Assembly (NCBI GenBank): GCA_002791255.1 | Contig: PFWS01000011.1 | Coordinates: 1-7,011 of the forward strand | Source of the DNA: Candidatus Uhrbacteria bacterium CG_4_9_14_3_um_filter_36_7 | GTDB lineage: Bacteria > Patescibacteriota > Patescibacteriia > UBA9934 > GWF2-40-263 | Length of the DNA stretch: 7,011 nt | Direction of reading: 5' to 3' | Shown: positions 1 to 6,653 of the stretch, in pieces | How positions within the stretch are numbered: the first letter of the stretch is position 1 | How the letters are laid out: each line of letters opens with the position of its first letter | Position numbers and translations under genes: made by a program | The notes under the pieces: model-generated | Database searches by the model: none | What the model saw: only the letters and a program-made list of their open reading frames with translations | What the model was told of the DNA's origin: nothing

Positions 1-701
1 ATAAAGATACTTATTGATAAAAAAGATCCAAATGGAAGCTCAGATTTCCATGTCTTTTTGCGTAATAAAATAAGTGTAATTGCTACAATCATTCCAAGAA
101 TATAAGCAAAGCTAAGAGCAAAAAGACTATGATAAAAACCTAACATAACACCCATAAGCACACCCATACGAATATCCCCACCACCTATCCATTTACCTTG
201 AGAAATAAAAAATAAAAAGGCAAAAAAACTACTAACAGAAATACTTGCAACTAATAAATCTTCAAAAGAATATCCAAAAAAGAAATTATTCAATAAAAAA
301 CTAATGATTATAGCTGGAAAAATAAAACGGTCAGGAATTTCATAAAAATAAAGATCAAATAAAAAAATAAAAAATAAAATGCTTAGAAAAAAAAGATCAC
401 GAATAAGTAAAATACTAAATCCGTGATGCAAAAAAATAAATAAGAATAATAGACCGCTAATAAACTCAATGATTGGATAGACAAACGAGATTCTCTTTTT
501 ACAAAATCGACATTTTCTTTTTAAAACAAAAAAACTTATCAAGGGAATCAGATCGTAAAAATAAATAGATTTTTGACAGTGTCTACATTTGGAACGGTTC
601 CATAAAGAGACACCTGCTTTAGTTCGTAAAACGCTTGTATAAATAAAGCTACCAACAGATGCTCCAAAAATAAAAATAAATATTTCTATTAAATTAGTCA
701 C
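1..701 (-). CDS. pilD: Prepilin peptidase (type IV leader peptidase, PilD/ComC family), C-terminus cut by window edge
   Basis: This integral membrane aspartic protease cleaves prepilin leaders after Gly; the family often also N-methylates the new N-terminus. I translated 233 codons from a GTG at 699-701, and the frame runs off the left edge. Residues 1-35 contain a hydrophobic segment ending in GASVGSFI, typical of the family start. Next come two CxxC pairs (C39/C42 and C64/C67) of the cytosolic zinc-binding loop, then YPIIE (75-79). The first aspartate motif is FDLYFYEIPD (115-124), and the GxGD motif is GGGDIRMG (173-180, D176). The family signature LPFGSFL is at 222-228. Several hydrophobic helices lie between. 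Only about 10-30 residues should be missing. The ATG two bases upstream reads straight into a stop, and a stop lies four codons above the GTG, so GTG is the best start. It overlaps the pilin gene end by 8 bp, which suggests translational coupling. Identification is firm; the symbol is by family. Confidence 0.95.
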   Translation of the reverse strand, partial: MTNLIEIFIFIFGASVGSFIYTSVLRTKAGVSLWNRSKCRHCQKSIYFYDLIPLISFFVLKRKCRFCKKRISFVYPIIEFISGLLFLFIFLHHGFSILLIRDLFFLSILFFIFLFDLYFYEIPDRFIFPAIIISFLLNNFFFGYSFEDLLVASISVSSFFAFLFFISQGKWIGGGDIRMGVLMGVMLGFYHSLFALSFAYILGMIVAITLILLRKKTWKSELPFGSFLSISIF

Positions 702-1200
702 ATGAACCTGATTTCATTCCTTCTGGATATGCACAATTTATTCCTTTTTTAAGACCAATTAATTTCCAATCATTTTCAAGTTCAAATTCAATCCCATAAT
801 TTGTACCATCTTGAAAAATAGAATAACAGGCCACATTCTTTTGATTACCACAAATAAGATTTCCTGTTGATTTAGATTGAGGAAGCGGTTGAATACTTGA
901 AGCAAGTACATTTGACTCACTAGAACAACTAGGGACAAATCCATTTTCCGATAAACAACGGGCTTGATCCACACCAAGCGCAAGTCTTTCTCCATTTGGA
1001 TAGGTATTACGCACAATAAAAAAATCTTCCAAAGATAATTGAATTTGTCGAACTTGGGCAAGACGTACTGTATCTCGTTGCTCTGATCGAGCAGCTCTTA
1101 CAGCAATGGCTGCGAACACACCAACAAGCCCAATAATTCCAAGTAAAATAAGAAATTCTAAAATATGAAACCCTCTTTGAGAAGAAAAATGTTGATTCAT
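694..1200 (-). CDS. Type IV pilin-like protein with class III-type leader
   Basis: Small secreted or membrane-anchored pilin-like protein of 168 residues. The N-terminus has a short 10-residue leader ending RG, followed by FHILEFLILLGIIGLVG: cleavage is expected after G10, leaving F at +1 and the conserved Glu at +5 (E15). A single hydrophobic helix spans about 13-35. The polar region after it (about 38-66) should continue the N-terminal helix. The C-terminal domain carries six cysteines (82, 92, 117, 125, 156, 167) that could form disulfides. A Tyr-Pro-Asn-Gly stretch near 67-70 and a GTNYGIEFELE segment near 132-142 resemble globular heads of pilins from Patescibacteria (from memory). His at +2 departs from the usual Thr/Ser. 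The gene starts 5 bp after the response regulator stop, with no clear ribosome binding site, and its end overlaps the prepilin peptidase that should process it. Major pilin versus minor pseudopilin cannot be decided here. Confidence 0.88.
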   Translation of the reverse strand: MNQHFSSQRGFHILEFLILLGIIGLVGVFAAIAVRAARSEQRDTVRLAQVRQIQLSLEDFFIVRNTYPNGERLALGVDQARCLSENGFVPSCSSESNVLASSIQPLPQSKSTGNLICGNQKNVACYSIFQDGTNYGIEFELENDWKLIGLKKGINCAYPEGMKSGSCD

Positions 1201-1205
1201 AAGGT

Positions 1206-1583
1206 TTAATTTTCTAATACTTCAATTATTTTTTTAAGAATTGAGGAAATATGAGTTTGTTTTTTTAAAAAATAAGCCTTTACCCCATATGCCATCATTT
1301 TTTGAATTGTCTCTCGATCTGCATGATCTGTTAAAATAATGATCGGTGGCAAAATTAAAGTTTTTTCTTTTTCTATATCTTCAAAAAAAGCACGTCCACT
1401 ATCTTGATTTACAGCAATATCAAATAAAAATAAATGGTAAGATGTGTGCTCAAGTGTTTTACGTGCTTCTTCAATCGATGAGATTATTTTTACTTGATAT
1501 TTTTTTTCTATCATCCTCTTTCGAAGAATATCTGCATAAACCTTATCCGATTCTAATAGAAGAATTTTTGGTTTATTTTTCAT
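1206..1583 (-). CDS. Stand-alone receiver-domain response regulator (CheY-like)
   Basis: Cytoplasmic single receiver domain of 125 residues with no output domain. The active-site residues are in register: acidic pair E11 and D13 after beta strand 1 (KILLLESD), phospho-acceptor D55 in LFLFDIAV, T85 in IIILTDHAD, aromatic switch residue Y104 and conserved Lys K107 in YFLKK. This set predicts phosphorylation on D55 by a histidine kinase that is not in the window. Its ATG overlaps the pilM stop codon in an ATGA arrangement (4 bp), and the pilin gene follows after 5 bp, so it is translated with the pilus genes. By analogy with PilG/PilH of twitching systems it may modulate pilus assembly or retraction through protein contacts, but that role is inferred from position only. 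The receiver fold is clear; the partner is unknown. Confidence 0.9.
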   Translation of the reverse strand: MKNKPKILLLESDKVYADILRKRMIEKKYQVKIISSIEEARKTLEHTSYHLFLFDIAVNQDSGRAFFEDIEKEKTLILPPIIILTDHADRETIQKMMAYGVKAYFLKKQTHISSILKKIIEVLEN

Positions 1584-2683
1584 AAATCAGACTCTCTCAT
1601 TGCAAGACCAATAGCCACAGATAAGCTTGGACCAATTTCTTCAAGAACTGGACGCAAATCTTCTGGGTATAAAATACGAGCCCATGGATCACCTACATAA
1701 ACATTCATATTAAGCGCATTTGCAAAATAATGACGAATACCAGGTAAATGAGCTGAACCACCAGTCAGGATAATTTTCTCCACTCCATGATTTTCTCGAA
1801 CTTCCATACTCTCATACTGCTTGAGTGAATAACGCATTTCATTTAAAAGTGGCTCTAAAAATTCTTCAAATAATTTTGGAAGGGGTGTTTTACCTGATTC
1901 AATTTCATGATTTGTTTGTACCAAATCTCGCTTCATTTGTTCAGCCTCAATTTCAGATAATCCCATTTGAGTCATAAATTTTTCTGTTATTTTTTTCCCT
2001 CCCATATCAACACTTCGTGTATAAAAAGGAATTCCTTTTTCTACAACAGTCATATTTGATCTTGAAGAACCCATATCCACAAGCATCATTGAACTCTTAT
2101 CTTTCCCAATTAACGATCGAATTAGTGCAAATGATTCAGTATCAAGTGCTTTTAGTTGTAATTTAGCTTGTTTAAAAATATCGATGTATTTTTGAACCAG
2201 TGTTTTAGCAGATCCAGTTACAAGAACACGAATATTTTTTTTCTCTATCTCATCTGTCTGCTTTATCAATGTTTTTTGATCTTTTTTTTCTATTGGATCA
2301 ATAAAAGTAGAATAAGTAATCATTTCTTCGAGTGGTAAAGGAGTCAATTTTCTTACTTGCGATTGAACTGACTCTTTTATGGCAGCTTGATTTTTTTGAT
2401 AAGGAACAGAAACAATTGTTGAAAAAATACTTGAAAGTGGCAAAGCTGCAATAGCTGTACGAGAACTTACTTGTGCTTTTTTTACAACCGTTTGAAGTAA
2501 TTCAGCGGTTTGTTTTGGTTCATCAAAAGGAGAAAAAGAAGTTTGATTAAACCCCTGTGAATATCCATAAGTTAGTAAACGCAGATGCCCCTTTTCCTTT
2601 GTAAGCTCAACAAGCTTAATACCTCCAATACCAATATCAACTCCAAGCATGCTTTGTTTTTTTGAACCTCCAAAAAGTGACAT
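1580..2683 (-). CDS. pilM: PilM, actin-like ATPase of the type IV pilus inner-membrane platform
   Basis: FtsA/actin-fold cytoplasmic protein that, in characterised systems, binds the N-terminal tail of PilN and couples the PilNO complex to the assembly motor. Its 367 residues match the usual 350-380. The nucleotide-binding motifs are visible: phosphate-1 LGVDIGIGGIKLVEL (13-27, D16), phosphate-2 LVDMGSSRSNMTVV (201-214, D203), and the adenosine motif ILTGGSAHLPG (305-315). The C-terminal PSLSVAIGLAMR (352-363) is also typical. The N-terminal LFGGSKKQ ahead of phosphate-1 is a common PilM opening and supports the start. pilN and pilO, which normally follow pilM, are absent; a receiver-domain gene comes next instead, overlapping by 4 bp. 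No Shine-Dalgarno-like sequence precedes the ATG, but an extended -10 element sits 8 bases upstream, so this gene probably heads its own transcript. Confidence 0.93.
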   Translation of the reverse strand: MSLFGGSKKQSMLGVDIGIGGIKLVELTKEKGHLRLLTYGYSQGFNQTSFSPFDEPKQTAELLQTVVKKAQVSSRTAIAALPLSSIFSTIVSVPYQKNQAAIKESVQSQVRKLTPLPLEEMITYSTFIDPIEKKDQKTLIKQTDEIEKKNIRVLVTGSAKTLVQKYIDIFKQAKLQLKALDTESFALIRSLIGKDKSSMMLVDMGSSRSNMTVVEKGIPFYTRSVDMGGKKITEKFMTQMGLSEIEAEQMKRDLVQTNHEIESGKTPLPKLFEEFLEPLLNEMRYSLKQYESMEVRENHGVEKIILTGGSAHLPGIRHYFANALNMNVYVGDPWARILYPEDLRPVLEEIGPSLSVAIGLAMRESDL

Positions 2684-2691
2684 AGAAAATT

Positions 2692-2700
2692 AGTATAACA
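2692..2700 (-). promoter_or_regulatory. Extended -10 promoter element for pilM operon
   Basis: On the minus strand this reads TGTTATACT, a TGn-TATACT extended -10 with five of six matches to TATAAT. It lies in the 25 bp gap between the RNase H stop and pilM. A TTGGGA at 2717-2722 could act as a poor -35 at 19 bp spacing. Only 8 bases separate the hexamer from the pilM ATG, so the transcript would start at or within a few bases of the start codon. This is a sequence match only, and AT-rich DNA yields such matches by chance. Confidence 0.45.
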
Positions 2701-2708
2701 TACAATGT

Positions 2709-3137
2709 TTATCTCTTCCCAATCCCCTGATCAATCGCTTCATTAACTAATTTATCCGCTTCCTTATTTTGTTCTCGAGGAATATGAGTAAAGTGAACAG
2801 ATGTAAAATAGGTTAATAATGTATGTACTTCAAGAAACCGTTTGGCTAGTTCTGGATGTTTAACTTTATACTCATTACGAAGTTGTTTTACGATAAGCTC
2901 AGAATCCATATAAATATTTAAATGAGTTGCTTCAAGATCTTTGGCTTTTTTAAGAGCAAGAATTAAGGCTTGATATTCAGCCTGATTATTTGTTCCTTCT
3001 CCAAGATAAACACTCAAAGATTCAAAAATTTCTCCCTCACTTCCATCTGGATATTGTTTTTTTAAAATAGCTCCTGCACCAGAAGGTCCAGGATTTCCTC
3101 TTGCACCACCATCTGTATAAATAGACAAATACATCAT
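2709..3137 (-). CDS. rnhA: Ribonuclease HI, compact type
   Basis: Endonuclease that cuts the RNA strand of RNA-DNA hybrids (primers, R-loops) in the cytoplasm, using two metal ions. The 142-residue product starts directly with strand 1, IYTDGGARGNPGPSG. The four catalytic acids are present: D9 in YTDGG, E54 in NNQAEYQAL, D78 in YMDSELIVKQL and D128 in NKEADKLVNEA. A His (H118) in the HIPREQN segment precedes the last acid. The basic handle insertion of E. coli RNase HI appears to be missing, as in the shorter YpdQ- and archaeal-like forms. The same frame stays open to an ATG at 3167, which would add the hydrophobic GFSFIIFLF segment ahead of the fold and overlap recJ by 19 bp. I prefer 3137 (or the next ATG at 3134) because the fold begins there and a TATAAT lies just upstream. 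It follows recJ by 11 bp, which suggests a shared repair or primer-removal role. Confidence 0.9.
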   Translation of the reverse strand: MMYLSIYTDGGARGNPGPSGAGAILKKQYPDGSEGEIFESLSVYLGEGTNNQAEYQALILALKKAKDLEATHLNIYMDSELIVKQLRNEYKVKHPELAKRFLEVHTLLTYFTSVHFTHIPREQNKEADKLVNEAIDQGIGKR

Positions 3138-3147
3138 AAATAAAAAA

Positions 3148-3153
3148 ATTATA
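3148..3153 (-). promoter_or_regulatory. Perfect -10 hexamer TATAAT ahead of RNase HI gene
   Basis: The minus strand carries TATAAT overlapping the recJ stop codon. Ten mostly T bases separate it from the preferred RNase H ATG at 3137, which would put the start of transcription only a few bases before translation. No good -35 box is seen; TTGTTG at 3169-3174 with a 15 bp spacer is the nearest. If the longer ORF from 3167 were the true gene, this element would lie inside coding sequence, so it also bears on the start choice. Chance occurrence in AT-rich DNA is possible. Confidence 0.4.
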
Positions 3154-4918
3154 AATGAGAAACCCAATCAACAAGTCTTAATTGCAATTCCTTTCTTCCA
3201 TTCCATTCGTTTATCCCGACTTCATAAGCAACATCTATTATACACCCAGGTATAAGAGAAGAAATATGATCACCGAAACGAAAACCAATCATCTTCCAAG
3301 GCAGACTATTATTTTGAGAAACGAGTAAACGAACATGTGCATTTGAACGACCAACTGGATCTACTTGGATAATCTTAACATTGCTAGTAAAAAAAACAGG
3401 CTTCACATTTGCGGTTCCAAATGGTTCGAAGCGTTCAAGTTTTTCATAAAAATCCCAATTAATGCTGGTAAAATCTAATTCACTTTCTAAAAAGATTATT
3501 GATCCGACTTCACGATTTTTTAATACTTCTTGTGCATGAATAGATATAATCTCCATTGCTTTTGTAAAACGATCGATTCCTGTGGTTGAAAATCCACACG
3601 CTTGTGGATGTCCACCAAATTTATCTATATACTCAGATGCTTTACACAAAGCTTCGGTGATATGGAACCCCTCAATACTTCGACCAGATCCTGAAAAATG
3701 ATCATCATGCTTGGTAGCAACAATTGTCGGTAAACCATATTCATTTGTAAGTTTACCAGCCACAAGCCCGACCAGTCCTTGTTTCCACCCCTCTTTGACT
3801 GCAAGTAATAATTTTCTATCCCCTATTTTACCTATTTGTGATTTTGCCTCTTCATACATGCAATCACTTGTATCTTGTCGCTCTTTATTTAAATCATCTA
3901 GACGTTTTGCTAAAATCTCTGCTTGATAAGGATCTTCTTCAATAAGTAATCCAAAGGCAAGATTTGCATGATTGATCCGGCCAGGAGCATTGAGCCTTGG
4001 CCCAATTTGAAATCCAATAGTTCTTGTATCAATTTTACCTTTTTGCCCAGCCATTTCTAAAAGTTTTTGGAGTCCAATACGACGCGTTTTTTGAAGAACG
4101 AAAAGTCCATATTTTTCAAGAACTCGATTTTCACCCAACAGAGGCATAACATCAGTAACTGTTGCAATTGCTACAAAATCAAGTAACCATTTTTCATGTC
4201 CTTCTTTAATGTCCCCTCCACGTTCTCTAGCTTCTTGTAAAAGAGCACAAGCAAATTTAAAAGCAACTCCACATCCACATAAAAATTTATTTGGATAATT
4301 TTCTCCAGGAAGAAGCGGATGAATAAGAATGGCCTCCAAAGGAAGTTCGCTTGGTATAGTGTGATGATCACAAACAATAGTATCTATTACATGACTCTTT
4401 GCTTTTTTAATCGCTTTTTTACTACTAATACCGCAATCGACAGTTATAATAAGCTTTGTTTTTTCATGATTTATTAAATGATCTACAGTGGTTGGTGAAA
4501 ATCCATAGCCTTCTTTTTCTCTATCAGGAATAAAAACAGAAAGGCATGTTTCATCAAATACCGCTTTGGTTTTGTTTGATTGAAATGAACGACAAATATC
4601 CCGAAGAGTAGTAAATAATAAAGCAGCTCCAGTAACTCCATCTGCATCATAATCTCCATGAATAGTAATCATTTCTCCATTTTCAAGTGCTTCAAAAACA
4701 CGCTTAACACCTTTTGAAATATTACTAAATAAAAATGGGTCATAAATATCACGATTCCAATCTGGATCTAAAAAAGCTTGAATTTCTTCTTTTGTCTGTA
4801 ATCCTCGATTCCATAATAATTGCAAAAGGACTGGATGCTCATCTGCAAACATTGTAAAAAAATCATCCGGAGCTTTTTTGGCAATATGCCAATTTTTTTT
4901 CATAAAATCATTATCCAT
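3149..4918 (-). CDS. recJ: Single-stranded-DNA-specific exonuclease RecJ
   Basis: 5'-3' single-strand DNA exonuclease used in recombination, mismatch and base excision repair. The 589 residues match the normal bacterial length (E. coli about 577). The DHH phosphoesterase motifs appear in order: motif I HGDYDADG (87-94, D89/D91/D93), motif II VDCG (160-163, D161), motif III DHH (184-186), and D256 in TVTDVMPL. IGPRLNAPGRI (305-315) follows. The DHHA1 domain has GSGRSIEGF (410-418) and FGGHPQACGF (434-443), followed by ERFEPFGTAN (495-504) and a C-terminal OB-type domain to the end. The first ATG overlaps the Cys-rich gene stop by 8 bp. A second ATG at residue 6 (4903) opens MKKNWHIAKKAPDDFF and is an equally good or better start, because the first five residues merely overlap the conserved tail codons of the upstream gene. 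An RNase HI gene follows 11 bp downstream (to its preferred start). Function is secure; the start is not. Confidence 0.95.
   Translation of the reverse strand: MDNDFMKKNWHIAKKAPDDFFTMFADEHPVLLQLLWNRGLQTKEEIQAFLDPDWNRDIYDPFLFSNISKGVKRVFEALENGEMITIHGDYDADGVTGAALLFTTLRDICRSFQSNKTKAVFDETCLSVFIPDREKEGYGFSPTTVDHLINHEKTKLIITVDCGISSKKAIKKAKSHVIDTIVCDHHTIPSELPLEAILIHPLLPGENYPNKFLCGCGVAFKFACALLQEARERGGDIKEGHEKWLLDFVAIATVTDVMPLLGENRVLEKYGLFVLQKTRRIGLQKLLEMAGQKGKIDTRTIGFQIGPRLNAPGRINHANLAFGLLIEEDPYQAEILAKRLDDLNKERQDTSDCMYEEAKSQIGKIGDRKLLLAVKEGWKQGLVGLVAGKLTNEYGLPTIVATKHDDHFSGSGRSIEGFHITEALCKASEYIDKFGGHPQACGFSTTGIDRFTKAMEIISIHAQEVLKNREVGSIIFLESELDFTSINWDFYEKLERFEPFGTANVKPVFFTSNVKIIQVDPVGRSNAHVRLLVSQNNSLPWKMIGFRFGDHISSLIPGCIIDVAYEVGINEWNGRKELQLRLVDWVSHL
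4910..4915 (-). promoter_or_regulatory. Possible -10 element (GATAAT) for recJ
   Basis: The minus strand reads GATAAT, five of six matches to TATAAT, with TTTAAA at 4933-4938 as a weak -35 at 17 bp spacing. Six bases separate it from the internal recJ ATG at 4903, so transcription could begin at that codon. It overlaps the stop codon of the upstream Cys-rich gene. It is weaker than the two other candidates and is listed because it has the same geometry. Confidence 0.25.
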
Positions 4919-6644
4919 TTTCTTCTAAATATTTTAAATAACACTCATGACAGTAAATCGTCCTTTTTGGAAAAATAAAATTTTTATAGGTGATGATTGA
5001 TTTTTGACAGTGACTACAATGAGCCTCCATTTCAATTGGTGAATTGGAATGACGTACAAGATTCGTCAAACGACTAACAAAATGTTCCTTACTAATAGCC
5101 CAGCCATGCCGTTTACGCAACTCTAACTCATTTGGCAAAATACTAAAATATCGATCTGTTTTTTTATCGTAAATAGGACAATGACAAAAATTTGTATTAA
5201 TATCATTAAGTCGGTCAGGTAAATCTTCGACAATAATAGGTTCTTTATTTTTAGGTTCACATGCAAGTATCAAAGATCGACGTGGATCTAATTGAATAGT
5301 ACCAAACTGATCTAATTGTTGCTGAGTATAATTTAAATAAATTTGGCCAGCAGAAAAAGAAAAACCTGGTAAAGAAAATCGGGCAGGAAAAAATTCTCCA
5401 TATTCACCCCGATCAAGCATTGCACATTTAAGTTCATCAACTTGTTTCCAATATTCTTCCTCTTCATATGGTCGATTAAAAATATGAAATTTCTTCCGAG
5501 AAAGACCAACACATCCAAAACAGCATTCACAATCTTCACAATGAATACAGTATTCACTTTGAGAAGTATTGGTGCAAGCTAAACAGTATTTTGTTCCTTG
5601 GGTACGAATACCACCAGAACAAGAGTAAGCATCTGTCTCCCAACCACTAGCAGTACAAAAAGCATTCCAAGAGCTTGAAACACCAGCCCAACAGAAAAAT
5701 AAATTATTGGACCCAAACTGCCAAAAACAGTGCAAGCACTTTAAACAATTAAATAATGCTTCTCCAGAACTTTCCTGAACATTTTTCCAAAAAGCTTGTG
5801 GCCAAACAGCTTCTTGCTCCCAAAGAGTATAAAATTTTTCTTTATATGTTTGAGCAACCGAATAATCAGATAAATCAATTTCCGCCCGACGCTTCTTCCA
5901 AGCTTGTTCATTTAACTGTTCATTAAACCAGAGATATTTTTTATGTCGTTTATTTACTGCTCCAAAACAAGATTCACACTCCTGGCAATCAAATAAAAAA
6001 CAACTTTGAAAACAAGATGATGATTCAAAAACATACTGGCAATCTGCTAATCGATTTCTTGCAGAAACAGAAAAACAACGTTCAATTTGCTCTCCATTAA
6101 CTGCATCTATATTTTCTTTCCCGTTAATTACTCCATAATTATAAAAACAGTCTGAAATTGCTAAAGAACCAGCAACAAGATAATTTCTTGTTCCTTCAAT
6201 TACACCAATAGCTATTGAGGCTTGATCGCTGTTTCTTGATAGTGAAGCTCGAAATGGAACAGTAGTTTCTAATTCCCAAATCTGATCAAAAAATGAACGC
6301 AATAGATCAATTTGTTTTCCGTAAATCGAATAATCTTCTTTACCCCAATCTTGATCTTCAATAATTTTAAAAGGAAGATCAGGATGAAATAAAGACATAA
6401 GCAACTTTCCATTTCGGTAATCTTTATTCCAAGAAAAAGCCAAGCCACTATTAAATCCTAAAAGTATAGCAAGTCTTGTAAATGGACTTCGCTTTGATGG
6501 TGGTACATTAAATTTACGATACCAGCCAATCTCCTCTTTGGTCATGTTCCACCTCTCTCCTGTGAGTTCACAAACCCGCTCCCCAGGTATGGTTGCATCA
6601 AGAATAGCTTTCACTTTCGCATCGTAATTAGGAGTTTTTGACAT
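4911..6644 (-). CDS. Large Cys-rich protein with metal-binding-type modules and 12-residue Cys repeats, function unknown
   Basis: Protein of 577 residues with 31 cysteines and no signal peptide or membrane segment, so probably cytosolic with reduced cysteines. Layout: N-terminal module (about 30-105) with GWYRKFNVPP and a single nearby Cys (C25); a DYSIYGKQIDLLRSFFDQIWEL-type linker region (104-125); Cys-repeat block 1 (166-226) ending in CFGAVNKRHKKY and WFN; Cys-repeat block 2 (300-380) ending in CFGCVGLSRKKFHIFN; and a C-terminal module (497-577) with C543/C546 and C565/C568 as a likely zinc site, closing with ECYLKYLEENG. The downstream parts of both blocks align with each other. I recall similar proteins as a recurrent uncharacterised family in Patescibacteria, sometimes carrying the doubtful label CaiB/BaiF, but no biochemical role is known to me. 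It starts 9 bp after a related reading frame and its end overlaps the annotated recJ start. No clear ribosome binding site is seen. Real gene: near certain; metal binding: inferred. Confidence 0.85.
   Translation of the reverse strand: MSKTPNYDAKVKAILDATIPGERVCELTGERWNMTKEEIGWYRKFNVPPSKRSPFTRLAILLGFNSGLAFSWNKDYRNGKLLMSLFHPDLPFKIIEDQDWGKEDYSIYGKQIDLLRSFFDQIWELETTVPFRASLSRNSDQASIAIGVIEGTRNYLVAGSLAISDCFYNYGVINGKENIDAVNGEQIERCFSVSARNRLADCQYVFESSSCFQSCFLFDCQECESCFGAVNKRHKKYLWFNEQLNEQAWKKRRAEIDLSDYSVAQTYKEKFYTLWEQEAVWPQAFWKNVQESSGEALFNCLKCLHCFWQFGSNNLFFCWAGVSSSWNAFCTASGWETDAYSCSGGIRTQGTKYCLACTNTSQSEYCIHCEDCECCFGCVGLSRKKFHIFNRPYEEEEYWKQVDELKCAMLDRGEYGEFFPARFSLPGFSFSAGQIYLNYTQQQLDQFGTIQLDPRRSLILACEPKNKEPIIVEDLPDRLNDINTNFCHCPIYDKKTDRYFSILPNELELRKRHGWAISKEHFVSRLTNLVRHSNSPIEMEAHCSHCQKSIITYKNFIFPKRTIYCHECYLKYLEENG
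4915..4944 (-). repeat. Copy 1 of 30 bp near-identical direct repeat at gene 3' end
   Basis: These 30 bases match 6658-6687 with two mismatches, both T/C. They encode the conserved tail CYLKYLEENG of the Cys-rich protein. The repeat is explained by homology of the two coding modules rather than by a mobile element; no flanking target duplication or terminal inverted repeat is seen. Confidence 0.7.
5478..5729 (-). repeat. Seven tandem 12-residue Cys repeats (protein-level) in the Cys-rich gene
   Basis: Codons for residues 306-389. Cysteines fall at 306, 318, 330, 342, 354, 366 and 378, exactly 12 apart. The residue before each of the seven following or closing positions is mostly aromatic (F, F, S, Y, Y, G, F). 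Examples of units are CFWQFGSNNLFF, CWAGVSSSWNAF and CLACTNTSQSEY. The last units add extra cysteines (357, 369, 372, 374, 375). The regular length suggests stacked short beta-solenoid coils. The repeat is not evident at the DNA level. Confidence 0.8.
5967..6149 (-). repeat. First, less regular 12-residue Cys repeat block in the Cys-rich gene
   Basis: Codons for residues 166-226. Cysteines at 166, 190, 202 and 226 keep multiples of 12, while positions 178 (Asn) and 214 (Ser) have lost the Cys. Additional cysteines at 211/223 are also 12 apart. The block ends in CQECESCFG, matching CEDCECCFG at the end of the second block, so the two blocks look like diverged copies. Confidence 0.6.
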
Positions 6645-6653
6645 ATCAAATTT

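Noticed and set aside
1346..1585. Plus-strand reading frame of 79 codons
   Set aside because: It lies antisense across the response regulator gene, shows no recognisable motif, and is explained as a shadow of the opposite strand.
3138..3167. N-terminal extension of RNase HI from the ATG at 3167
   Set aside because: It adds only a hydrophobic stretch not found before the RNase H fold, overlaps recJ, and contains the TATAAT element; treated as upstream sequence.
3711..3926. Plus-strand reading frame of 71 codons
   Set aside because: It is antisense inside recJ, over the DHHA1 region with conserved motifs on the minus strand; no independent support.
5333..5557. Minus-strand 74-codon frame inside the Cys-rich gene
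   Set aside because: Out-of-frame shadow of a gene whose own frame has a clear repeat structure; its composition is a frame-shifted AT-rich translation.
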